Below, piece by piece: positions 1-6,668 of a DNA stretch of 9,597 nt. The notes beneath the pieces are model-generated. The model was not told the origin of the DNA. It saw only the letters and a program-made list of their open reading frames with translations, and searched no databases. A program made the translations under genes and the position numbers. This DNA is from Saprospiraceae bacterium (GTDB taxonomy: Bacteria > Bacteroidota > Bacteroidia > Chitinophagales > Saprospiraceae): contig JAGQWV010000403.1 in assembly GCA_020437045.1 (NCBI GenBank), forward strand, positions 1 through 9,597, in the 5' to 3' direction. How positions within the stretch are numbered: the stretch's first letter is position 1; each line of letters opens with the position of its first letter.

Positions 1-2
1 TT

Positions 3-725
3 TTGAATGTATCGGTGTGTGCTGCGATGGACAATCATTACAAATTAGATACACCGTTTTATTTTGAGCAAGCAGCAGAAAATGACACTCTGGTTATTGT
101 AGCCTTTGGAAATTCGATTACCGCTACCCGGAAAACAATTGACCAGGTTTTTGCACAACGACTGCCATCACTGCTAAAAAATGATGGAATTATATGCCGG
201 GTTATTAATGCGGGTATCGGCGGAAGTCACACCGGCCATCGAGTAGACAACCAATTATTTAGAATTCCTCATGCATTGGACAGATTAGACACTGCGGTAC
301 TGGCTAAAAATCCCCAATTGACTATTATTGGATTTGGCACTAATGATGCCTACATCGATTCCAAAGTTAAAAATGGTCCATCGCGAATTCCACTGCAAGA
401 CTATCAGAACAACCTGGAATATATTATTAATCAATTACAACATATCGATAGTCGCATTATTCTGATCGCCCCAAATCCTTTAGGAGAAAAGTTTCCAGAT
501 TTCCAGAATAAGCGATTGACAAAATATGTAAAGGTAGTCCGGAAACTCGCTCGGAAATATCATACGGGGTTAGTTGATAATTTTAAGGCATTCAAAAAAT
601 TCGATAAAAAGAAAAATCAAAAACTAGACGATTTATTATTGGATGGGATCCATCCCAATGATCAAGGCCACATCATGATAGCAGAGGCTCTGAGACAGGT
701 GATCGTAAATCAGCATAATAATTAG
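3..725 (+). CDS. SGNH/GDSL-family hydrolase (probable carbohydrate esterase), 5' end uncertain
   Basis: SGNH hydrolases remove acetyl or other acyl groups from sugars, lipids or small esters. Counting from the TTG at position 3, the family blocks are visible in order: block I FGNSIT with the likely nucleophile Ser38, block II INAGIGGSHT with Gly73, block III GTND at 112-115 with oxyanion Asn114, and block V DGIHPN with Asp214 and His217 completing the triad. The usual GDS of block I is GNS here. The start is unsure: TTG at 3 touches the window edge, ATG at 27 (residue 9) is a plausible internal start, and the gene may begin upstream with a signal peptide I cannot see. About 30 residues precede the first core strand, more than in minimal family members. 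It ends 3 bases before the sialidase-like gene, so it is probably cotranscribed. Fold assignment is strong; the substrate is unknown, with sugar O-deacetylation the most likely given the neighbour. Confidence 0.85.
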   Translation: MNVSVCAAMDNHYKLDTPFYFEQAAENDTLVIVAFGNSITATRKTIDQVFAQRLPSLLKNDGIICRVINAGIGGSHTGHRVDNQLFRIPHALDRLDTAVLAKNPQLTIIGFGTNDAYIDSKVKNGPSRIPLQDYQNNLEYIINQLQHIDSRIILIAPNPLGEKFPDFQNKRLTKYVKVVRKLARKYHTGLVDNFKAFKKFDKKKNQKLDDLLLDGIHPNDQGHIMIAEALRQVIVNQHNN

Positions 726-728
726 AGA

Positions 729-794
729 ATGTCGACAAATATTTTTTTAAATAGCTTATTTATTTTAATGGGTATTTTATCCTGTTGGAGTTGT
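729..794 (+). other. Lipoprotein signal peptide with possible surface-export signal
   Basis: Residues 2-18 are uncharged, with a hydrophobic core (IFLNSLFILMGILS), followed by Cys19 and Cys22. Cys19 has a lipobox-like ILS before it; Cys22 is followed by GNNKEE. Established work on Bacteroidota describes a K-(D/E)2-type lipoprotein export signal just after the lipidated cysteine that sends lipoproteins to the outer surface; the KEE here is a few residues further on than the published optimum. The peptide has no basic residue in the first six positions, which is slightly atypical. Confidence 0.6.
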
Positions 795-1883
795 GGGAAT
801 AATAAGGAAGAACATGTTGCCCAGGAGATATCCACTGTACTACGCATACCACCTACGGAAGGGAATCCGCGAAATAGTGAAGGCGATTTTATCGAACTGG
901 AAGACGGCAGCATTCTGTTTATTTATTCACATTTTACCGGAGGATCTTCAGACTACGCACATGCTGAACTCCGGGGTAGAGTTTCGATAGACCGGGGTAG
1001 AAATTGGACCGCTGTGGATAAAGTGATTCTCTCCAATGAAGGTGGCCTGAACACTATGAGCGTTAGTCTTTTGAGATTGAATGATGGCCGTATTGCTCTC
1101 TTTTATGCTCGCAAAAATAGCCATGAAGATTGCCGGCCGATGATGCGTATTTCAGAAGATGAAGGAATGAGTTGGAGCGATCCGGTAAATTGTATTCCCG
1201 AAAAAATTGGCTACTATGTGTTGAATAATGACCGGGTGATCCAACTGGAAAATGGCCGGATTCTTTTACCCGTTTCATTGCATCAATCTCCAACCAAAGA
1301 ATGGTCCAATACGGGTTTAATTCAGTGTTATTATTCCGATGATTATGGTGTTCAATGGCAAGCTGGTTTCTTTTTGGAAAACCCGGACAGTGCCATGTTA
1401 CAGGAACCAGGTCTAATCAAGTTGAAAAACGGGCGGCTGATGATGTTTATGCGTACCCAGGAAGGCACCCAATACGTATCTTTTTCTGATGATGGTGGAA
1501 TAAATTGGACTCCGGCTAGGTCGAGTAATATTGTTTCTCCTCTATCTCCAGCTTCGATAGAGAGAATTCCATCAACGGGAGATCTTCTCCTGGTCTGGAA
1601 TAATAATGACGGCACAAAAAAAGAGATTGAAGGCAAGCGCACTCCATACAATCTGGCGATAAGTAAGGATGAAGGCCGGAGTTGGGAAATGATAAAAGTT
1701 CTGGAAGATAATCCGGAGGGATGGTATTGTTATACAGCGATAGATTTTGTGGATGATCAGGTGCTGCTTGGGCATTGTGCCGGTTTGCGAAAAGATGGTC
1801 GGAATGGACTGGAAGAGACTGATATTACTCTAATTGATCTCGAATGGATTTACAATGCAAATAATGGGGTTGAGTATGAGTAA
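729..1883 (+). CDS. Asp-box (BNR) sialidase-like lipoprotein
   Basis: This is probably a six-bladed propeller glycoside hydrolase of the sialidase superfamily, acting outside the cytoplasm. Five Asp boxes (S-x-D-x-G-x-x-W) are visible at about residues 86-93, 142-149, 203-210, 253-260 and 312-319. An N-terminal RIP motif (39-41) precedes a RNSEGDF segment common in bacterial BNR proteins. By pattern, Arg39, Arg242 and Arg304 could form the carboxylate-binding triad, Glu226 and Tyr335 the general base and nucleophile; this is inference, and other Asp-box proteins act on different sugars or none. The N-terminus is a lipoprotein signal peptide with Cys19 or Cys22 as the lipidated residue. ATG 729 gives a complete signal peptide. 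The 384-residue length fits a single catalytic domain without extra modules. It follows the esterase gene by 3 bases and overlaps the next gene by 8. Confidence 0.85.
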   Translation: MSTNIFLNSLFILMGILSCWSCGNNKEEHVAQEISTVLRIPPTEGNPRNSEGDFIELEDGSILFIYSHFTGGSSDYAHAELRGRVSIDRGRNWTAVDKVILSNEGGLNTMSVSLLRLNDGRIALFYARKNSHEDCRPMMRISEDEGMSWSDPVNCIPEKIGYYVLNNDRVIQLENGRILLPVSLHQSPTKEWSNTGLIQCYYSDDYGVQWQAGFFLENPDSAMLQEPGLIKLKNGRLMMFMRTQEGTQYVSFSDDGGINWTPARSSNIVSPLSPASIERIPSTGDLLLVWNNNDGTKKEIEGKRTPYNLAISKDEGRSWEMIKVLEDNPEGWYCYTAIDFVDDQVLLGHCAGLRKDGRNGLEETDITLIDLEWIYNANNGVEYE

Positions 1884-2826
1884 TCATAAAATGGAAAACG
1901 ATTTCCTGACCGTTGTGGAGGTGAAGGGAAAATTTGATGGCCCGCATCTGTTGGTCATCGCGGGTGTGCATGGAGATGAATACGAACCAATGGAGGCCTG
2001 CCGGAGACTTTTCAAGGAGATTGAGTCGAAAAAGGATTTCTTGCGCGGTCGGTTAACCTGTGTGCCGGTTGTTAATCGCGGGGCCTTTCAGCATGGTAGT
2101 CGCACCGGTAGTGATCAGCTTGACCTCGCCCGTACGTGCCCCGGACGTCCGGATGGAAGTGAAACCGAAAAGGCTGCGTATGCGGTCAGTCAACTAATCC
2201 AAAATTGCGACTTCCTAGTCGATATGCACAATGGTGGTCGAACCTATAATATTTCTCCCCTTAGTGGTTATGTTTTACATCCGGATGTGAAAATTCTGGA
2301 GCAACAAAGGATGATGTCTCAGGCTTTTGGATTACCCATTAGTTGGGGCACCGACCCTACGTTGCAAGGAAGGACCTTGTCTGTTGCCCGGGATGCCGGT
2401 GTTCCGGCCATCTACACCGAAATTGGTGGACAGGGCATTTATCACGAAGCTTATACAAAGCTGGCACTAATCGGTTGCCTCAATGTCATGCATTTTCTGA
2501 AAATGTTGGACGGAGACGATCCTCATCTGGCAACCTTACATCAGTTGGAAGACTACCGGATGGAAAGTGGACATCTCCAGAAGTTATTGCCAGCACCTAC
2601 CGCAGGTTTTTTTCTTCCTTGTGTAGCTTTAAACGATTATGTAGAAGAGGGTGATGCGATCGGTACTATTCAAGATGAGAGCGGTGCAGAATCATTGACC
2701 ATTTTCGCTAACGAACCAGGAATGATTTTTATGTTGCGATGTATTCCTTCTGTTCAGGAAGGGGATACTTTGGGAGGAATTCTTCCCATATCTGAGGGCG
2801 AAAAAGTAAAATCAATCTATGAGTAA
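1876..2826 (+). CDS. M14-superfamily amide deacylase (AstE/AspA/DoeB-like zinc enzyme)
   Basis: Members hydrolyse the amide bond of N-acyl amino acids (succinylglutamate, N-acetylaspartate, N-acetyl-diaminobutyrate). From ATG 1876 the protein has 316 residues. Zinc ligands are His32 and Glu35 in GVHGDE, and His118 in DMHNGG. Asn67-Arg68 and Arg86 fit the substrate carboxylate sites, and Glu182 in TEIGG is the expected catalytic base. The family motif D-L-N-R reads D-L-A-R at 83-86. Residues from about 240 form a small beta domain resembling a biotinyl-lipoyl fold (APTAG, then VEEGDAIG), typical of the DoeB-like branch. Start choice: an in-frame TTG at 1834 is possible, but ATG 1876 makes an ATGAGTAA overlap with the sialidase-like gene, the same junction used again at its 3' end. 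It is cytoplasmic, with no signal peptide. The acyl group and amine partner are unknown. Confidence 0.87.
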   Translation: MSNHKMENDFLTVVEVKGKFDGPHLLVIAGVHGDEYEPMEACRRLFKEIESKKDFLRGRLTCVPVVNRGAFQHGSRTGSDQLDLARTCPGRPDGSETEKAAYAVSQLIQNCDFLVDMHNGGRTYNISPLSGYVLHPDVKILEQQRMMSQAFGLPISWGTDPTLQGRTLSVARDAGVPAIYTEIGGQGIYHEAYTKLALIGCLNVMHFLKMLDGDDPHLATLHQLEDYRMESGHLQKLLPAPTAGFFLPCVALNDYVEEGDAIGTIQDESGAESLTIFANEPGMIFMLRCIPSVQEGDTLGGILPISEGEKVKSIYE

Positions 2827-3619
2827 ACCAGTAGCTATCATAACAGGGGCATCGCGTGGGATCGGGAAGGCAATCGCAAACGAACTTTTAGCAAAAGATT
2901 ATCATATTGTCGTTGTCTCGAATGAAAAGGAAGAATTGGAAGATGCTTTTGCCGGACAATTACATTCAGCATTAGTCATTTATGGTGATCTCACGGACTT
3001 GTCTTTTGCTCAAACTGTGGTTACCCAAACCTTGGATCGGTGGGGTCGAATCGATGTATTGGTCAATAATGCCGCATGGCGAGCGTTGGAAACAATTCGC
3101 AATCTAGAGCTCGAACATTGGGAAAAAACTTTAAAGATCTGTCTGACCGTTCCGGCTTTTCTGGCCAAATGGGTGGCAGCCGCGATGGAAGAACGAAATA
3201 TTGCCGGTACCATCATCAATATCAGTAGTATCATGTCTGATCGGGTTGCCGGTAGCTCTGCTGCCTATGTAGTGGCTAAAGGCGGCTTATTAAGTTTGAC
3301 TTATGAGTTGGCCACGCTTTATGGTCCTTCCGGTATCCGGGCGGTGGCGGTTAGTCCGGGTAATATTCACACACAGCTTAGCCAGGATTTTGCCGATCCT
3401 GATGGAATCAATATCAGTGATCAGTTGGTAGCCCATGTCGAGGGATTGACACCACTACGACGTAGTGGAGAAGCTAAAGAAGTTGCTCAGTTGGTTGTCT
3501 GGCTTTGTGATCCTGCAGCCTCTTTTATCACCGGGACCAATATTGTAATCGATGGAGGGCTGACAAAAAATCTAAACAGTTATCAAATGAAAAAACTTCA
3601 ATTTCCTGATCAATTTTGA
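2819..3619 (+). CDS. Short-chain dehydrogenase/reductase (SDR) with altered catalytic Asn
   Basis: Classical SDRs oxidise or reduce a hydroxyl/carbonyl pair with NAD(P)(H). The 266-residue protein has the nucleotide motif TGASRGIG (9-16), NNAA (83-86), Ser137 in the NISSI strand, Tyr150 and Lys154 (Y-x-x-x-K), SPG at 179-181 and the C-terminal ITGTNIVIDGG. The helix-4 Asn of the catalytic tetrad, normally in an N-L-x-x-x-F context, appears to be Cys108 (KICLTVPAF). The end of strand 2 (VVVSNEKEE) carries no clear NADP-type Arg, so NAD is somewhat more likely. About 15 residues trail the usual C-terminus. The start is set by the ATGAGTAA overlap with the deacylase gene. Its place between the deacylase and the PLP enzyme suggests a metabolic dehydrogenase of this pathway rather than a fatty-acid reductase. 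The substrate is not known. Confidence 0.93.
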   Translation: MSKPVAIITGASRGIGKAIANELLAKDYHIVVVSNEKEELEDAFAGQLHSALVIYGDLTDLSFAQTVVTQTLDRWGRIDVLVNNAAWRALETIRNLELEHWEKTLKICLTVPAFLAKWVAAAMEERNIAGTIINISSIMSDRVAGSSAAYVVAKGGLLSLTYELATLYGPSGIRAVAVSPGNIHTQLSQDFADPDGINISDQLVAHVEGLTPLRRSGEAKEVAQLVVWLCDPAASFITGTNIVIDGGLTKNLNSYQMKKLQFPDQF

Positions 3620-4695
3620 CCGTATTTGAAACATATCGCAATCATTTATCGCTGGATGGGCTTCAGCACTTCATCTCCATAGGCGAAGGTAATACACCAT
3701 TGGTACGATCCAATCGTATCGGTATTGAACTTGGATTGTCCAATCTGTATTTTAAACTGGAGCACCTTAATCCCTCCGGATCATACAAAGATCGCTTTGC
3801 CAGTCTGGCGGTAAGTCAGCTGAAGGCGCATAATGCTGATGTATGTTTGGCTACCAGCAGTGGTAATACGGGAGCTGCTTTGGCAGCCTATGCCGCTGTA
3901 GCAGGCATACCATGTCACATTGCCATCGTGGACGGAGCCCCTATTGGAAAGCTGCGTCAAATGCAGGAGTACGGAGCTAAGTTATGGATGGTAAAAGATT
4001 TTGGGAAGGATGCGTCCAAAACTCAGGCGGTTATTAATGATTTGGAGAATTTAGCCACTTCATGCAATTCACTGGTCCAAATCAGTGCTTTTAAATATAG
4101 TCCGTTTGGCATGCAGGGAGTGCAAACCATCGCCTACGAAATTATGGATCAACTTCCCTCAGTAGCTCATGTATTTAGTCCTGCCGGTGGAGGAGGATTA
4201 ACATTGGCGCTTACCAAAGGATTTCGGGTCTTTGATGAAGGACCATCTATCCATTGTGTGCAGCCATTTGGAAATAATACAATTTCCGGTCCCTTGAGGG
4301 AAGGATTTGAGAAAGCTCAGCGGATAGAAAGTTCGACTACGCAAATTAGTGGTTTGCAGGTACCAAGTGTGATCGATGGTGATGCTGTGGTACGGGAATG
4401 TCGACATACCGGCGGAAATGGCAGTCTGGTAAATGATCAGGAGGTCTATTTCTGGCAACAGCAGATGATTACTAAGGAAGGAATTTACTGTGAACCAGCA
4501 GGTGCAGTGGCTATGGCCGGCCTGAAATACGCTCTTGACAAGGGAGAAATTCATCCCAATCAGTCGATCGTCTGCCTGGTGACCGGACACGGGTTTAAAG
4601 ATGTCAAATCAATGGAAAAACACCTAACAAACAATCCCATTGGTTACATCTCTGACATATACGAATTAAAAAAATTCTTACATGAAAAAAACTGA
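3616..4695 (+). CDS. Threonine-synthase-like PLP-dependent enzyme (fold type II), TTG start
   Basis: Fold-type-II PLP enzymes of this group catalyse beta-elimination, beta/gamma-replacement or deamination of hydroxy amino acids. The protein opens with GEGNTPL (23-29), as threonine synthases do. It has the PLP lysine Lys58 in NPSGSYKDR, the phosphate loop SSGNTG (81-86), a glycine-rich PAGGGG (189-194) and the threonine-synthase-like TGHGFKD near residue 323. The 359 residues lack the extra N-terminal domain of long threonine synthases. The only workable start is TTG at 3616, which overlaps the SDR stop as TTGA; no in-frame ATG occurs before the conserved core. No homoserine kinase or homoserine dehydrogenase gene is next to it, so biosynthetic threonine formation is not suggested. 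With a RidA gene downstream, an elimination or deamination that releases an enamine is the better guess. A related enzyme (EutB) sits beside an M14 deacylase in ectoine-degradation clusters. Confidence 0.88.
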   Translation: MTVFETYRNHLSLDGLQHFISIGEGNTPLVRSNRIGIELGLSNLYFKLEHLNPSGSYKDRFASLAVSQLKAHNADVCLATSSGNTGAALAAYAAVAGIPCHIAIVDGAPIGKLRQMQEYGAKLWMVKDFGKDASKTQAVINDLENLATSCNSLVQISAFKYSPFGMQGVQTIAYEIMDQLPSVAHVFSPAGGGGLTLALTKGFRVFDEGPSIHCVQPFGNNTISGPLREGFEKAQRIESSTTQISGLQVPSVIDGDAVVRECRHTGGNGSLVNDQEVYFWQQQMITKEGIYCEPAGAVAMAGLKYALDKGEIHPNQSIVCLVTGHGFKDVKSMEKHLTNNPIGYISDIYELKKFLHEKN

Positions 4696-5635
4696 AACGC
4701 AAAACGACGCACAAAACGAAAATATATTCGCTGGCGTCTGGCCAGCTCTCCTGACACCTATAGACAAAAATGGAGATCCTGACTTCAATGTTTTGGAGTC
4801 TTTGGTGGAGCTGATGATTGAACAAGGGCTGGGAGGATTATATCTTCTGGGATCAACCGGACAAGGATTTTTACTGAAACATGAGGATCGGAAAAAAATC
4901 GTGGAAGTGGTCTCAGCTGTCAATAGTGGCAGATTGCCTTTGATTGTACAAGTGGGTAGCCTGACCACCGCAGAGTCCGTTTTGCTGACGCAACATGCTA
5001 CCAAATGTGGTGTCGATGGAATTTCGTCTGTGGGCCCAATTTATTATAGTTCAACGGGAAGTTCGGAGATGACCTTGAAGCATTATGAGGAAATTGCCGG
5101 ATCAACTGACCTGCCCTTTTTTCCTTATCAGCTGGGAGACAAAGTGGCCTCAGGCAATGTTCAGGATTTCATTGACCGGCTGGCAAAAATACCCAATTGC
5201 AAGGGTATGAAACTGACTACCAACAATCTCTTGGAAATCAGTGCCATTGCTAACGCCTCCAAGGGGCAACTGGATCTTTTTAGCGGTTCAGATGAGTTGA
5301 TGTGCCATGCGTCACTCTGTGGTACAATCGGAGCGATTGGAAGCACCTATAATTTATGGGGTAGTGAATGTGCGAAAGTGCGAAAATCGTTTGTGGAAGG
5401 CGATTTCCATTTGGGGTCAAGTTTTATGTTAACTTTTCAGGAAGTGATTGCCCGGGTGTTGCCAAATTTCTGGGGATTTATCCGGCAGGCTATGCAATTG
5501 CGATATAAGTTGGATATTGGTATGCCGATTCCACCTCTGGGCAATGTTAATACTCAAATGCCGGAGAAATTGGTGATGGAATTGGTCGAACAAGTATCAA
5601 ATGCAGCGGATTATAAAATTTTACAAAGCACATGA
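4682..5635 (+). CDS. DapA/N-acetylneuraminate-lyase-family aldolase
   Basis: This Schiff-base class I aldolase family makes or breaks a bond to pyruvate; members include dihydrodipicolinate synthase, N-acetylneuraminate lyase and 2-keto-3-deoxy-sugar-acid aldolases. The 317-residue protein shows the TIM-barrel landmarks: LLTP (23-26), GSTGQG (57-62, Ser-Thr of the carboxylate loop), GPIYY (118-122) and the Schiff-base Lys177 in KGMKLTTNNL. GST rather than GTT, and GMKLT around the lysine, lean toward the neuraminate-lyase side. The conserved Tyr normally in Y-N-x-P appears to be Tyr149 in FPYQLG, so the segment after it diverges. ATG 4682 overlaps the PLP-enzyme gene by 14 bases, the largest overlap here. 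It is cytoplasmic. Its role is probably catabolic cleavage of a 2-oxo acid; it is unlikely to be the lysine-pathway enzyme given the context. Confidence 0.9.
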   Translation: MKKTETQNDAQNENIFAGVWPALLTPIDKNGDPDFNVLESLVELMIEQGLGGLYLLGSTGQGFLLKHEDRKKIVEVVSAVNSGRLPLIVQVGSLTTAESVLLTQHATKCGVDGISSVGPIYYSSTGSSEMTLKHYEEIAGSTDLPFFPYQLGDKVASGNVQDFIDRLAKIPNCKGMKLTTNNLLEISAIANASKGQLDLFSGSDELMCHASLCGTIGAIGSTYNLWGSECAKVRKSFVEGDFHLGSSFMLTFQEVIARVLPNFWGFIRQAMQLRYKLDIGMPIPPLGNVNTQMPEKLVMELVEQVSNAADYKILQST

Positions 5636-6291
5636 ACGGAGATAAATTTGACCGGAAGGAAATCGAAAGCAGCTTATATGGAGCAGTAATTTGTGATGCG
5701 TTGGATAGTATGGGATACCGGAATCAATGCATTAGAATTCCCATGCGGCCACATACGGGTATTACCAAACTTTTTGGTCGATGCAAAACCACCCTGTGGG
5801 CAGATATGTATGATCTTGATCCCGATCCCTATGCTTTGGAACTAGAAGCGGTGGATTCCTGCAGGCCTGGTGATGTGCTGATTGCCGCGGCGGGAGGGTC
5901 GATGCGTTCCGGTATATGGGGAGAACTTCTTTCCACGGCAGCCCGGAATAGTGGTTGTGTCGGTGCTATTGTGCACGGTGCCGTAAGAGATGTCGACAAA
6001 ATGACCGATATGCGTTTTCCCGTCTTTGCCAATGGTACTTGTCTGTATGATAGTTTACACCGTCAAAGAGTGGTCGATATCGATGTGAAAGTTGAGATAG
6101 ATGGTGTCGTGATAGCACCGGGTGATCTCATTTTTGCGGACCTGGATGGTATAGTGGTTATTCCCTCAGCTGTTGAAGAAGAAGTAATATCCAAAGCAAC
6201 TCTGAAGGTGAGCGCCGAAAATATCACCCGTGATGCCATTAAAAATGGAATGAAGGCCACTGAGGCTTATAAAAAATATGGAGTTTTATGA
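5632..6291 (+). CDS. RraA-family protein (4-hydroxy-4-methyl-2-oxoglutarate aldolase-like)
   Basis: The family includes divalent-metal pyruvate aldolases and oxaloacetate decarboxylases, and the RNase E regulator RraA. The protein has 219 residues. It begins with a CDALD segment (21-25). The phosphate/pyruvate pocket GGSMRSGIWGELL lies at about 88-100. The key GAVRDV motif (116-121) has Arg119 and metal-binding Asp120, and the C-terminal PGDLIFADLDGIVVIP lies at 163-178. All residues expected for the aldolase/decarboxylase activity seem present. Inside a catabolic operon the enzymatic role is much more likely than RNase E inhibition. ATG 5632 overlaps the upstream stop as ATGA. It is the second potential retro-aldolase in the operon, next to the DapA-type one, so the two may act on successive intermediates. 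The substrate is unknown. Confidence 0.9.
   Translation: MNGDKFDRKEIESSLYGAVICDALDSMGYRNQCIRIPMRPHTGITKLFGRCKTTLWADMYDLDPDPYALELEAVDSCRPGDVLIAAAGGSMRSGIWGELLSTAARNSGCVGAIVHGAVRDVDKMTDMRFPVFANGTCLYDSLHRQRVVDIDVKVEIDGVVIAPGDLIFADLDGIVVIPSAVEEEVISKATLKVSAENITRDAIKNGMKATEAYKKYGVL
6280..6283 (+). promoter_or_regulatory. Ribosome binding site (GGAG) for the RidA gene
   Basis: GGAG lies four bases before ATG 6288, inside the 3' end of the RraA-type gene. It is one of the few recognisable Shine-Dalgarno-like sites in the window; most other starts have none and probably rely on translational coupling. Confidence 0.45.
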
Positions 6292-6668
6292 AAAAAATGG
6301 AAGTAATCCAAGGTAAAGATGTGCCTAAAAGTCATCTTCCCTTTTCCCCGGCTGTCAAAGTAAATGGGTTCCTTTTTATCTCCGGACAAGCGTCGGTCGA
6401 TGATAAAGGAAATATAGTTGTCGATGATTTCGAAGGGGAGATGCGAAGATCTTTCGAGAATGCCCGAAAAATCCTGCATGCTGCTGGTCTCGATTTTAGT
6501 GACGTGGTTCAAGTTCGAAATTATGTTGGCAGAAAGGAAGATTTAGCTGAATTTAATCGCATTTACAGAGATTATTTTTCAGAACCTTTCCCGGCTCGAA
6601 CGACCTTGATTGGTTGCTTAAGCGATATTCTGAAATTTGAAGTTGATCTGGTGGCCAATGCAAGTTGA
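6288..6668 (+). CDS. RidA-family enamine/imine deaminase
   Basis: RidA proteins hydrolyse the reactive 2-aminoacrylate-type enamines and imines released by PLP-dependent dehydratases, giving the 2-oxo acid and ammonia. The 126 residues match the normal size of this trimeric family. VNGFLFISGQ (25-34) is the family entry motif, and FPARTT (101-106) holds Arg104, equivalent to the essential Arg105 of E. coli RidA. In KFEVDLVA the residue aligned with E. coli Glu120 is Asp120, a conservative change. ATG 6288 overlaps the previous stop as ATGA and has a GGAG four bases upstream. Its presence with a threonine-synthase-like PLP enzyme in the same operon supports an enamine-releasing step. Some RidA paralogues have dedicated pathway roles, so this may not be the housekeeping copy. 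Confidence 0.93.
   Translation: MKKMEVIQGKDVPKSHLPFSPAVKVNGFLFISGQASVDDKGNIVVDDFEGEMRRSFENARKILHAAGLDFSDVVQVRNYVGRKEDLAEFNRIYRDYFSEPFPARTTLIGCLSDILKFEVDLVANAS

Noticed and set aside
1834..1875. Upstream in-frame TTG (1834) and ATG codons (1855, 1864) as starts of the M14 deacylase gene
   Set aside because: The extra residues are unlike the family and lie deep in the sialidase-like gene; ATG 1876 gives a standard coupled overlap.
2343..2654. 103-codon open frame in another + frame of the deacylase gene
   Set aside because: It is wholly inside a well-supported gene and its product looks like random frame-shifted sequence.
4198..4590. 130-codon open frame on the minus strand inside the PLP-enzyme gene
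   Set aside because: It is antisense to a gene with clear conserved motifs, and its translation has no recognisable domain and no start signal.
3616..4695. Biosynthetic threonine synthase (thrC)
   Set aside because: There is no homoserine kinase or homoserine dehydrogenase gene adjacent, and the gene is embedded in a catabolic set with RidA; the label threonine-synthase-like is as far as the sequence goes.
5632..6291. RraA as an RNase E regulator
   Set aside because: The full Arg-Asp metal/pyruvate site is present and the gene is locked into an enzyme operon by ATGA overlaps on both sides.
6637..6657. TTG 6637 as start of the M81 gene
   Set aside because: It adds seven unconserved residues inside the RidA gene; ATG 6658 is better placed and has GGTGG 4 bases upstream.
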